Source of the DNA: Paraspadella gotoi
Taxonomy: Eukaryota > Chaetognatha
Reading direction: 5' to 3'
DNA length: 64,000 nt
NCBI GenBank assembly: GCA_051294375.1
Contig: CM119269.1
Location: 19,567,936 to 19,631,935, forward strand
Part shown: in pieces, positions 46,626 to 57,195 of the stretch
Numbering within the stretch: position 1 is the first letter of the stretch
How the letters are laid out: every line of letters starts with the position of its first letter
Program-made: the position numbers and the translations under genes
Notes under the pieces: generated by a model
Databases searched by the model: none
The model's input: the letters and a program-made list of their open reading frames with translations, nothing else
What the model was told of the DNA's origin: nothing

Positions 46626-47542
46626 GTTAACTTTCACTACGCTCTAGATGGGGAACTTTGGAATAAAATTAGCAGGGTTTTTTTTTCTAATTAGAGTCAT
46701 ATTGCGAAAACCTAAACTATCGATGTCGGTTAAGGAGATGAAGGGAGTCAGCCCAAAAACGTTGACGGAAAAATCTGAGCTTTGCTATCTGAAACGTCCT
46801 TATCCAGTCTGAACAGACTGTTTCAATTTTCAACTTCCTTACCTAACGCCATAATGTTTATATATAAACGCCAATTTTTTAGTAATATAGACCATCTTAT
46901 ACGCCCTGGATTGCTTTCTCTCAAAGTTAAAACTCAACACATAAACTCCCTCAGGCCGGGTCCAAAAGTATTGAAAGTAACATTTAAAAAAAAGAAAATT
47001 TTAGCAAGATAAGTTTTTATAAGATAGGGTGTAAGTTTTCACTGCTATATGAATTAAAACAATTCCAATGGAAGAGATGCATTCTCGATAGAGAAGTAAC
47101 GCTCCTTCTTTCATACAATCCAAGCATGTAACTTGTAATTGTTAATTTAGGTCTCGAGATATAAGCTTGAAAAGATTTTAACTGCTAATGACTGTAAAGA
47201 AAAACAGTAAAGTTTATCCAGTAAAATATTAAAATAGTTGCTCTGTCTTTGTACATAACTAAAAACTCATAATCTGAAAAGACTTTAAAATGTTTTGAAA
47301 AATCTTTGCTTTATGTTGTTAAGGTCACGCAATATATCAGAAAAAAAATATTTTCTGACAGCTAGTAAGTAAAAAAATTGCTGAGTTTTGAAATTGTGTT
47401 GGAGGGCGGGAAATTCGCATCAACGGACATTTAAAAAGTTATTGAGTCAACATCATTGAGCATCACCGCAACAGTTGCAGAAGGTAAATTGGATAGATAG
47501 AAAGAAGTCTTTCCTATTTATTTAATTTATATGGTTTATTCA

Positions 47543-47912
47543 TTAGAAAAGAAGTTTGAAATTATTTCAATAACGATTTTATATTTCAGAGAAAAACGTA
47601 CATGGTGTTTTCGGCTTTTTGTTCAAGCCTTCATCAGCGTTAATTGATATGTGAAAGAAAAGTTAAACAAATCTGTGGAAAAGAAGGAGAGAAAGAGAGA
47701 GAGGGCAAATATTGATTAAAGAAAGTGGTCAAATGGTGGAGGAGAGGCTAACAGGTGAGGACAGATTGAGTTAGTTTTGAAAAGAAGTGAAAATGGTAGG
47801 AGGACAAATCAAATTAACGCTGATGAAGGTGAACAAAAGCCATGTCCGTTTTCTGCGTAAAAAAATAAAATCGTGTTGAAATAATTTCAAAACATCTTCT
47901 AATTCTACAGAC
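47543..47912. mobile_element. Foldback element with arms of about 100 bp
   Basis: The left arm (about 47543-47650) and the right arm (about 47806-47912) are inverted copies. Both contain TTTGAAATTATTTCAA, GATTTTAT and CTTCATCAGCGTTAATT on matching strands. The middle (47651-47805) is a purine-rich single-copy loop. The arms differ by small indels, including a 9-base loss in the right arm. It is nested inside the TTAA-bounded insertion. Confidence 0.6.
47595..47641 (-). ncRNA. Hammerhead-ribozyme-like motif in left arm
   Basis: On the minus strand the order is AACG, CTGATGA, a 5-bp helix GGCTT/AAGCC with loop GAACAAA, GAAA, then ACACCATGTA and CGTT. AACG pairs with CGTT as stem I, the conserved CUGAUGA and GAAA boxes are intact, and GTA is an acceptable cleavage triplet. 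Stem III is short (ACA/TGT) and has one extra A. This is the type I arrangement known from Penelope-like elements and retrozymes. The right arm (47816-47850, + strand) keeps CTGATGA, AACG/CGTT and a canonical GTC but has lost GAAA. The sequence here is of uncertain accuracy. Confidence 0.5.
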
Positions 47913-49329
47913 ACCAATGAAAGAAGAAAGGATTATAAACACATGGATGTTTATCATAGTACATTCATATTCATATTCATGATGCAAGTTCTAAAATAAA
48001 GGCGTAATCGGTAATATAAAAAAAAGTTTAACATATTTTTATTTTTAAGGTGGTCCACTATTAAAGAGTCACGTGATCAAATTACATGGCCAGAAAAAGC
48101 AAACACTTGAGCTTGCCGGTTCTTGATTCATTGGTAGTAGATTAATATTTTTCTTTTCAGTGCGAAAGAGTGAAAGAGCGATTAATTGGTGCTGCAATGA
48201 AAGTCTTGGTCCCCTCAAACAATGCAGGGAAAAAATATAACAGAATTGTGACTAATGGAATTAAAAGGTATTGAAATACTGGAATATTCTAAAATGAGAA
48301 AATTATGTTTATTGACAAGAATCTTTTATTTTATCAAGGAGCATAAAAATCATTGTGTTGTTACTTACTGGAAGATCATCGACTGCAGGACCCAAAGTTT
48401 TTTGTGGAGGAGATTAAGAATATGCTGGCAGCTGTAACTTTTATGTTATCAAAATATCCTAATCTCTTCTCAAGAGGATATTTCAAAAAAACAATCAAGT
48501 TAAATATTGCTAGCAGATGCCAGAAAATTATTGTTTTTAAAAATGGTAATTATTTCTTAGTAATAAAGCTTTGGTGATTTTTGTATGCTTCTCTCGCAAT
48601 GCTCGGAAGCATAAAATTAATGAGATTACTCCATGTTGACTTACAAAAATTTTGAGTGCGCCTGAGGAGTATAACGCGTTTAACTAGTAGCTCATGCAGG
48701 AATGACGCCTAATTTTTTTTTAAAATCTGATGAAATAAAAATTCTTTGTAAAGAAAAAAAAAACTTTTTTGAAGGTCTCAAGTTTTAATGCGTATTTCTT
48801 AGCTTAACCGTCTAAAGAAGATAAGAATGACCCTGATCCAAAGTCTGAAAGTTATTATTCCGAAATTTGATCATTGACCTTTAAGTTCTCGTCGAAAAGA
48901 TAACTATAAATTACTTTAAAACAGATTTTTAAGAGGCATTGGTGCTATGGCTGAGTTCCTATGAAGCCCTTAAAATCTTTCTCGTTAGAAGATCGTGGTT
49001 TTCCTTACCGAGATACGACGAAAGACGCGACCAGAGAGAAAAAAAATAACCATAAAAGTTAGTTTTTTCTTCTTCTTTTTTTTTAAATTTAGGGATTTCA
49101 CGACGAAAGAATTAGCGACTTGGGAATATTAGCGTTTTAGCTGCAAAGTTCAGCTCCACAGAAAGGTATAAACATTGGAACGATGTTAAGCAGGAGAGAA
49201 AATTATATTATTTTTCTTTTAAATTTGTTTTTTGCGTGCAAAGATAGTTTAAAATATGACAGCTTGACATTTCCGGATGTTTGTTGTTACAATTGGCCGA
49301 AAGTGAATGTTAAACGTTTCCTATTTCAG

Positions 49330-49790
49330 TGCCTCTCTTGCTCTCTCTCTGCTGTCTCTCTCTCTCTGTCTCTCCGTTCATCTCTTCTCGTTCTCTTCTC
49401 GCTCTCTTCTCTGCTCTCTCTCTCTCTCGAACCGCTCCAGTCACATACATTTGCCCCCCCCTCTTCACCTCCCTCGTCTCTGAATCTCGTATCAGGATTT
49501 ATCAGATCGCTTTCCCTTAAATATTCTTTTCTATTTCGTTAATTCGATAACCCCCAAAAGAAAAAGGAGAAAAAAGAAGGGAAAGAAAAAAAGAAAAAAA
49601 ATCGACCGGGCGGACGAAATGGATTCTTATTTTCTGCCTCCTTTTTTGGGCGCTCAGAAAACCGCGGTATCGAGAGATCGAGAGAGAGAGCAGATGTGAG
49701 AGAATGAGAGGAAAGCAAAGGAAAGAAGATGAGTAGGTAATGATAAAGAGAAGGAAGAGAGAGAGAGTAATTGATGAGAAGAGAGAGTAA
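49330..49790. repeat. CT and GA tracts in copy A
   Basis: CT-rich at 49335-49430 and GA-rich at 49677-49780. The equivalent in copy B is partly N (55549-55608) and GA at 55800-55860. Confidence 0.85.
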
Positions 49791-50489
49791 ATGAGTCTAA
49801 AAGATGAACCGAAGTATGATGAAAGTAAATGAAGCGTGCATGCGCATAGAACCATACAGGGCATAAGAATTCTCCTAAGCTTTTCCAGGCCATCACGTAC
49901 TCGCCTTACACAACAATAGATTGAAAAAAAGATGTGGATGACTGTCTGCGTAAAGTAGTGGATACAGTACTTGTTTTGATATTAAAAATATACTCTTCTG
50001 TTTTTAGTTGCAACTAACGAGTTAAGAATTACTTAGTTTGGATATGGCAGAGGATTACATTCACGCTAGCGGAAAGACTCTTTTCGATCCCTTAAGCGTC
50101 GGCAAATGACCACGAGGTACAAGTCGTCTATGCTAATCTCAAAACAATGATGAAACAATGAGTAAATAATGTTAAGGAAAAGCGATCATGGACAAAAACG
50201 TAATAACGACAACCTTGGCTAAGGACCAAACTGGCCGAATTCGATTCGCTGGCAAAGTGCGATGCAGCGTCTTGGTGACGCTGCGTGGCGGCTACTGTCT
50301 TTGGCCGCTGGGCTTCTCTGCTTCTGACAACTGATCGTACTCGGTCCTCGGTCCGAGATAAACGGAGAAAGTGAGAGAAAGGCAGAGTGACCCGAGCGAG
50401 GCAAAAGGAGGACAGGGCCCTCTTCTTCTCTCTTCGTCTGCCGGCTGAGACGAAGATTACGCGCCTTTCTGCCTCACTATCTTTTTTTT

Positions 50490-50880
50490 ATTTCTGCTCT
50501 TCTTTCTTTCTTCTTCTTTTTCTCCTTCATTTCCTTCCTTCCTTCCTTTCCGTTCCTCTTGTTCATTCATGTCATTCGAACATTCATTCATTCATTCCTG
50601 GACATCCATTATCTCTTCCTGCCATTCCTTCTTCCTTCCGTTCCCTTCTCTTCTCCTTCCGTTCTATTCCTTATTCTCATTATCATTCACATCATCATTA
50701 TTCTCTCATTCATTATTATTCATTAATTCATTCACTCCTTCTTTCTTCCTTCTTTCCGCTTCCTTTACTTTTTTTTCTTTCCTTTCCTTTCCTTTCCTTT
50801 GCCTTTCCTTTCCTTTCCTTTCACTTTCGCTTTCCTTTCTTTCCTTTCGTTTCCATTTCCTTCCATTTCCTTCTAAACAT
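50490..50880. repeat. (TTCC)n/(ATTC)n/(TTTCC)n block, copy A
   Basis: Composite simple repeat with tetra- and pentanucleotide units. The 175-residue + frame here is only this repeat. Confidence 0.9.
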
Positions 50881-53459
50881 TTATTCCGCTTTCCCTATTT
50901 TCTCACTTCTTTAATTATTTTATATAAGATTATTTTCTACTCGTCCCATTCCTAACAAGTCTAAGGATAGTAAAGGAATAATTTTGATAAGGAATTGTTA
51001 TTACAAGAAGTTAAATTGCAGAAAATTTTACAATAACTATTTATGCTGCCAATGGATAGAAAGATTACAAAAAGGAAAATTAACAATTATTCATTATAGT
51101 TTTCACCGAATAAGAAATTATTCAGCCTCAAGATACTCTTTGTTTGCTTCGTTTAAGTAAATTTTCCATTTTCACTTAATTAGCAGCAATCGCATCACAT
51201 TCGCAAATCCGGTCATAATTATTTTTACGAGTCTAGAATTGGTTCCGCTAGACCCACCCGCTCCCCCTCTTCTTGCCCTTGGCCATCGTCTTGTGCAACG
51301 ATTAAAGCGTTCGTCGCAACTGTTAAACAAACGGGAGAGAGTTTCGTTAGCTCAAGCGTTTTGTTCAAGGTTTCAATCGTTAAAGGCACAAACGACTTGT
51401 ATAAAATTAAATGTTAACCTTCAAAATATTTATTTCACTCGGCGGTTCACTTCCACGCGTCATTTTACCTTCCGATCGTCGAAGCATTTCGCGCCTTGGG
51501 AGATTTTTCGGCGCCCTGATGGACCTTTTTTTCTTTTCGAGGGTCTTTGCATTTCGCCGTCTTTCCCGGCATTTGGTAGTTTTCAGAGCACGAACGAAAG
51601 AGACGATATGGACGCCTGTGAGGCTTGGGACGGCTTTTGGTGCATGCTCCGAGTGTCGCATGGGGCGTCTATCGGTTTTTCCAATCAAAAAGAAGCATGT
51701 TGTTATCTTTTTTTGATCTTTTTTATCGTTTTTAACATCAGAATAAATGTCACTAAGTCTATCGAGCACTGGGTCGATTCTCCTCTATCTCTCCCCTCAA
51801 GAAATTGCCCGCACTGCACCCCGTAATCACCCCCCGAGAAAAGGTTCTCGGCCCGCGAACCCTTCTCTTCTTCCGCGCGGCGGAGGAGGCGGCATCTGTC
51901 GAACGATTGTCCGTTCTTTGTCGTTGTCCATCGTCGTCCTTTCCTTCGGCGGTCAGACACAAAACGTCGTCGTTGTTTTTGATCATCAGATTCCTTCGAC
52001 GGACCCTTGAGCAGCAATTAAACTTTGCGGCAGAACAGCAGCAAGAGCTAACGGCGAGTTGTCTGATCAAATGCTAAACGAACCTTCACTGCGACTCCTT
52101 GGAAGTTTCCGTCACTTTTTCGATTCTTGCAACGAAGCGCGATGATGACTGTCGACGATGACGAGACGGCAACTTGGGATTCTGAGGAGAAATTTTCGGT
52201 TCATATCACGAGAAATTGTCAGAAGAAACTGAGGAGCGGCCTCCGAATACATCAATCCCAACACTGCTTTGCAAGCTGAGCGCGATACAAAGTTGGATAG
52301 ACTTACCCCGCCCTTAACTGACCTTAACTCTATTTCTTGTTTATGTGTGTGACAGAACTGTTGGTTTGTTGACGATGGAGCGTGGAGTCTGAACCCATCG
52401 AGGATTCACCTTCTGCAGATTTTTCGGTTCAGTGAAGGGGCAGTCTGGAGCGGCTGCTCTCGGTCGACGGGAGGCAAGTGTCTCCACTGGAGCCTGAAAG
52501 AGCAGTTTCATTCGATGAGGCTGAGTCGACGGAGGTTACGATTGCAAGTTCGGCTGGCTGGGTTGCAGGAGGTGTGGTGCACTGGAGGCTGGCTCTCGCT
52601 CTCGCTTCTCGTGCATATGAGGTCGCTTATTTGTTTAACTGTTGAGGTGTTGATAAGAACGGGTCGCGCGGCTTATTTGTCAACAGAGACGTCTTCTGGC
52701 GTTGGTAACTGTTATGCCCCGCTCTTCCTTTTGGAATGCGACTGATTATTCGTCCTTGTTGACAACTGGCTGGTTTTCTTTGTCGGGTTGTCTCTGCTAG
52801 TCGAACTGTGGATTGCCTGTGGATTCTGTTGATTTTTTTTTCTGATTTTCCGACCGGGTTGGGCTGCTGATTGTCCGCGCTCTGAATCGCCTCGTGTCGT
52901 CGTCTGTTTGGGTGCATTGACTGGCGATGCCTCCTCGCGTCCTTTTTGCGTTTTTCCGAACTTCGAAAGAAAAAAACGTACAAAATTTTAATCGCCAATT
53001 TAATTCTAGTCGATTAACCTACGTTAGAGAAATATAAGTGATGAGCAAAAGTAACAGAAGCTTCGAGGCTGGGCATCGTCTGCTTACTCTGGGCATAGAA
53101 GGCGGTTTGATTGGCTCAAGCAAAGCTCATCGACATTGCCTTGCTCCAAATGTCTCTGTCGCGCTTGATCTGACGAAAAAAAATCATATCGTTAAATATT
53201 CATGGTGTAAAAAATGATAGATTAATTATTTATTGTTGCAAGTATTTTTACTCAGATCGAAGGCCGCTTGTGTTCGACTAAGTTGGGGATGTCCGGCAGA
53301 GCTGAGATTGGCGTCTGGCCGCGATCAAACTCATTAGAAGACGCGGTCTTCCAAATATGCAGCGTGACATGGTATAAAGTAGATAGGTATTGTATATGTC
53401 CTAAAACTAAAGACAAATACACATGAAATGTACGTGAGTTGAATATAATCTATGGAGGA

Positions 53460-53705
53460 CTAAAGATCCACACAGGAAGTCACGTTCATGTGCAGCGGCA
53501 TTGGTGCCGGAGGGCAAGTCAGCTTCGCCTACCAACTCAAAGGTGCGCGGGAATTCTCACGAACCGGATGGGCCGCCTAGCAGTTAAGAGGGACGGGGCA
53601 ACTTAAACGCCGCGCTGTAACATGGTGTTACAGCTGATCCGAAGCTCAGGGACTGCTTAACTGAATGGTTTCTGTCACTAACCATAAGCCAATAATTACT
53701 GTCTC
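53460..53705 (+). mobile_element. tRNA-derived SINE-like repeat, copy A1
   Basis: Counterpart of 59285-59530: CAGTTAAGAGGGACGGGGC, then CTGTAACATGGTGTTACAG (a perfect hairpin), then a tail ending in ATAATTACTGTCTC. It is noisier than the copy B version. Confidence 0.55.
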
Positions 53706-53914
53706 TTCAATTGTGACTCGACTTCGAACACAACAGCAGAGCAACAACATTTTCAGGGCATGCCTCAACCTGGCGATGGCACTTTCCGCCAAGGCCGATA
53801 ACAAATCAGGCGACATGCCTCAAACTTGGTGAAGCGCACTTCCACCAACAACTACAATTCACTGAAGAAATGCCTAAAACAGACTTCTGCGCTTCGTGGG
53901 AGGGGGGGTGTATG

Positions 53915-54195
53915 GTGAACTAAAATCCACCAACTGCGTTGATAGGCGGCGCTTAAGGTATGGGAGGCGTACGGCATGCAGCGACCATTGGTGCGCAGTG
54001 GCGCAAGTCATTCGCCCCCAACCCAGAAGGTTCGGGGTTCTACGCGCGGTGGCCGCTGAGCAGTTAAGAGGGACGTGGCGCTTGGACCGCCTGGAAACCA
54101 TGGTGTTACAGATGCCTGATCGCGAAAGCTCAGGGAGCTGCTTATTGAATGGTCCGTCACTAAACTCATAACAATAATGTACTGTCCTCTTCAAG
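53915..54195 (+). mobile_element. tRNA-derived SINE-like repeat, copy A2
   Basis: Contains an A-box-like TGGCGCAAGTC (about 53999) and, about 35 bp later, a B-box-like GGGGTTCTACG, as in a tRNA-derived Pol III promoter. CAGTTAAGAGGGACGTGGC and the shared 3' tail follow. Confidence 0.6.
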
Positions 54196-54675
54196 AATCG
54201 AATAATCTAACCAACCTTTTGGCAGAACCAAATGGTGCTTGTTCACTGCGCGAAGAAATTTTGCCTGGCGACTATGATCTAACGAAGCGGTTAGACTGAC
54301 CCAGGAGACTATTCGACATTGCTTGGCTCCATATGTCTTGTTTGGATTGGCCTCGGAGGAATGAAAAATTTTAAAATGTATAAACTGAATTGTACGTCAC
54401 ATGTTATCTATATTATTTGTGAATATCACAATCATGTTGTCCTTGTAATGACCAGATTGCTGGTCGTCCGCCCTGATTTGGGCGACGGACGACGATGCTG
54501 CAACCGGACTGAGCCAATGAGACGTACATCGTCGATGCGTTCTCCTCAAAGGTCTGGATTTTTGGAAAGGAGAAGTATAATGAGACAAATTTACGCCCCA
54601 TCCAAGCTTTTGATTCAAAGGGTTCCAGAGCGGATCGTCACTGAATCGCGAATTCTATTGGTGGACCAGATTTTG

Positions 54676-54700
54676 NNNNNNNNNNNNNNNNNNNNNNNNN
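54676..54700. other. 25-N gap between the two copies
   Basis: Placeholder-size gap. The left side ends at the position equal to about 60410 in copy B; the right side restarts at a position equal to about 46258. The two contigs therefore overlap by several kilobases. Confidence 0.95.
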
Positions 54701-55204
54701 TGATATTAAGAAATATAACTCTTTTTTAAAAATTATGTCATTAAATTGGTCAAATATCAGAAAAACCTATATTTTAAGCTAAAATTTTACATGTTAAATA
54801 TAGTTTTTATTAATTTTTAACCTACTTAATGAANNNNNNNNNNNNNNNNNNNNNNNNNNNNNNNNNNNNNNNNNNNNNNNNNNNNNNNNNNNNNNNNNNN
54901 NNNNNNNNNNNNNNNNNNNNNNNNNNNNNNNNNNNNNNNNNNNNNNNNNNNNNNNNNNNNNNNNNNNNNNNNNNNNNNNNNNNNNNNNNNNNNNNNNNNN
55001 NNNNNNNNNNNNNNNNNNNNNNNNNNNNNNNNNNNNNNNNNNNNNNNNNNNNNNNNNNNNNNNNNNNNNNNNNNNNNNNNNNNNNNNNNNNNNNNNNNNN
55101 NNNNNNNNNNNNNNNNNNNNNNNNNNNNNNNNNNNNNNNNNNNNNNNNNNNNNNNNNNNNNNNNNNNNNNNNNNNNNNNNNNNNNNNNNNNNNNNNNNNN
55201 NNNN
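54701..55204. mobile_element. AT-rich dispersed element, copy 3, mostly N
   Basis: Positions 54701-54833 match 46258-46400, including the inner CATTAAATTGGTCAAATAT. The rest is N (54834-55204). The gap corresponds to about 280 bp in the other copy (46401-46680). Confidence 0.65.
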
Positions 55205-55548
55205 TTTTTTTTCTAATTAGATCATATTCGAAAACCAAACTATCGATGTCGTTAAAATCTTTCTCGTTAAAATCGTGGTTTTCTTAACGAGATACGCGAA
55301 GACGCGACCAGAAGAAAAAAATAACCATAAAAAGTTAGTTTTTTTTTCTTCTTTTTTTTAAATTTAGGATTTCACGACGAAGAAATTAGCGACTTGGGAA
55401 TAATTAGCGTTTTAGCTCAAAGTCTCAGCTCCACAGAAAGGTATAAACATTGGAACGATGTTAAGCAGGAGAGAAAATATTTATGTATTTTTCTTTTTTA
55501 AATTTGTTTTTCGGCCAAAGATTTTAAAATATGACAGCTTGAACATGT

Positions 55549-55860
55549 NNNNNNNNNNNNNNNNNNNNNNNNNNNNNNNNNNNNNNNNNNNNNNNNNNNN
55601 NNNNNNNNGAAGAGATCGACGAAGAGAGCAGAGAGGAGAGGGTCTGAGAGACCCATCTGAAATAGAAGGACAAGTCAAACGGTTAACAGTTCTCGACTTT
55701 CGCCATGTGTGATAACAAACACCCGGTACAAAAAAATCGACGGCGGACGAAATGGATCTTTTTTCTCCTCTTTTTTGGGCGAAACCGATATCGAGGATCG
55801 AGAGAGAGAGAGAGGAGAGAGACGAGCAGCACGACGACAGAGAGAGAGAGAGAGAGAGAT
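55549..55860. repeat. 60-N gap and (GA)n tracts
   Basis: Ns at 55549-55608 are followed by GA-rich sequence at 55609-55640 and (GA)n at 55800-55860. Confidence 0.9.
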
Positions 55861-56469
55861 CTGATCCGGTGACGTCTCGAGGAACATCAGGGCAAGAATT
55901 TTAAGACTTTTCCGGCATCACGTTCCCTCACAAAATAGTATTAAAAAAGATGTCGGATGGTGTCTGCGTAAAATGTAATACTAAGTACTTGTTTGATATT
56001 AAAAATATATCTTTTTTTCAATGAAGAGTTTAGAAATTACTTAGTTTATATTGGCAGAGGATTACATTCACGCAGCTGAAAGACTCTTTTCGATCCTTAG
56101 CGTCGGCAAATGACCACGAGGTACAAAGTCGTCTATGGCCAATCTTCAAAACAATGATAAACAATGATAAAAATGTTAAGGAAAAGCGATATGGACAAAA
56201 CGTATTAACCGACAACCTTGGCTAAGGACAAAACGAATCGGCAAAGGACGTCAGCTCGGGACAAAGCGCGTCGGCTAACCTTGTCGGGCGCGGGCCTCGT
56301 CTTCCAACCTTCGCCTACTCGGGTCCTCGGGTCGCGAAGATAAGCGGAGAAGGAAGAGAAAGGCAGAAGTGGAGGGCAAAAGGAGCGACAGCCTCCTTCT
56401 CCTCCTCTTCGTCTCCGGACTGAGACAAATTGCGACGCCTTTCTGCCCTCACATCTTTTTTTTTATTTC

Positions 56470-56850
56470 TGCTCCTTCTTTTCTTTCTTTTCTTCCTTCC
56501 TTCCTTCCTTCCTTCTTCCTTCTTCCTTCCTTCCTTCCTTCCTTCCTTCCTTCATCATTCATCGGACATCATTCATTCTATTCTGGTCATTCTTTTTTTC
56601 CCAAATCACATGGTCCTTCCCTTCCTTCTTCCTTCTTTCCTTCCTTCAATTTATTTCCTTCATTCACTGCATTCATTCATTTATTCATTAATTCATTCAC
56701 TCCTTCCTTTCTTCCTTCCTTTCTTCCTTCCTTTACTTTTTTTTCTTTCCTTTCCTTTCCTTTCCTTTCCTTTCCTTTCCTTTCCTTTCCTTTCCTTTCC
56801 TTTACATTTCCTTTCGTTTCCTTTCCTTTACATTTCCTTTCCTAAACATT
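56470..56850. repeat. (TTCC)n/(ATTC)n/(TTTCC)n block, copy B
   Basis: Same composite simple repeat as at 50490-50880. The (CCTTT)n part at 56745-56805 is cleaner and longer here. Confidence 0.92.
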
Positions 56851-57195
56851 TATTCGCTTCCTATTTCTCACTTCTTTAATTATTTTATATAATTATTTTC
56901 TACTCGTCTCCATTCCTAACAAGTCTAAGGATAGTAAAGGAATAATTGATAAGAATTGTTATTACAAAAGTTACAATCAGAAATTTACATACATATTTTC
57001 ATCTGCAAATGATAAAAGATTAAAAAGGATAACAATTATTCATTATAGTTTCACCGAAATAAGAAATTATCAGCCTCAAGATACTCTTTGTTTGCTTCGT
57101 TTAAGTAAATTTTCCAATTTTCACTTAATTAGCAGCAATCGCATCACATTCGCAAAATCCGTCATAATTATTTTACGGAGTCTAGAATGGTTCCG

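Larger units (their letters stand above)
46734..48969. mobile_element. 2.2-kb insertion between TTAA sites
   Basis: TTAA at 46730-46733 and again at 48970-48973. In copy B the flanks (ATCGATGTCG and AATCTTTCTCG) meet at a single TTAA (55252-55255). So 2236 bp is present in one copy and cleanly absent from the other, as expected for an element that targets and duplicates TTAA, such as piggyBac types. The ends share only weak inverted similarity (TCAGCC about 14 bp in). No transposase is readable; short frames at 48255-48577 are not recognised. If it is an element, it is non-autonomous or degraded. Confidence 0.45.
51250..54570 (-). pseudogene. Copy A of the low-complexity protein gene, frames broken
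   Basis: Exon-equivalent pieces in the same order as in copy B: f near 51260-51330, e near 51470-51670, d near 51830-52190, c near 52310-52975, b near 53090-53170, a near 54240-54350 and a0 near 54440-54565. Frameshifts interrupt nearly every exon. In one place copy A keeps a base that copy B lost (CCC against CC at the start of the acidic exon), so the breaks look like sequencing errors rather than decay. Probably not a separate gene. Confidence 0.6.
48970..54675. repeat. Duplicated segment, copy A (error-rich)
   Basis: Matches 55252-60415 in order and orientation over its whole length. Copy A has scattered one- and two-base insertions that break every reading frame kept open in copy B. It ends at a 25-N gap, after which the sequence starts again at an earlier point of the same unit. 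The pattern fits raw long-read extension of the left contig that failed to merge with the right one. A true tandem duplication or two haplotypes in series cannot be excluded. Confidence 0.8.

Noticed and set aside
50387-50955. 175- and 128-codon + frames
   Set aside because: Readings of TTCC, ATTC and TTTCC simple repeats; the same frames recur in copy B for the same reason.
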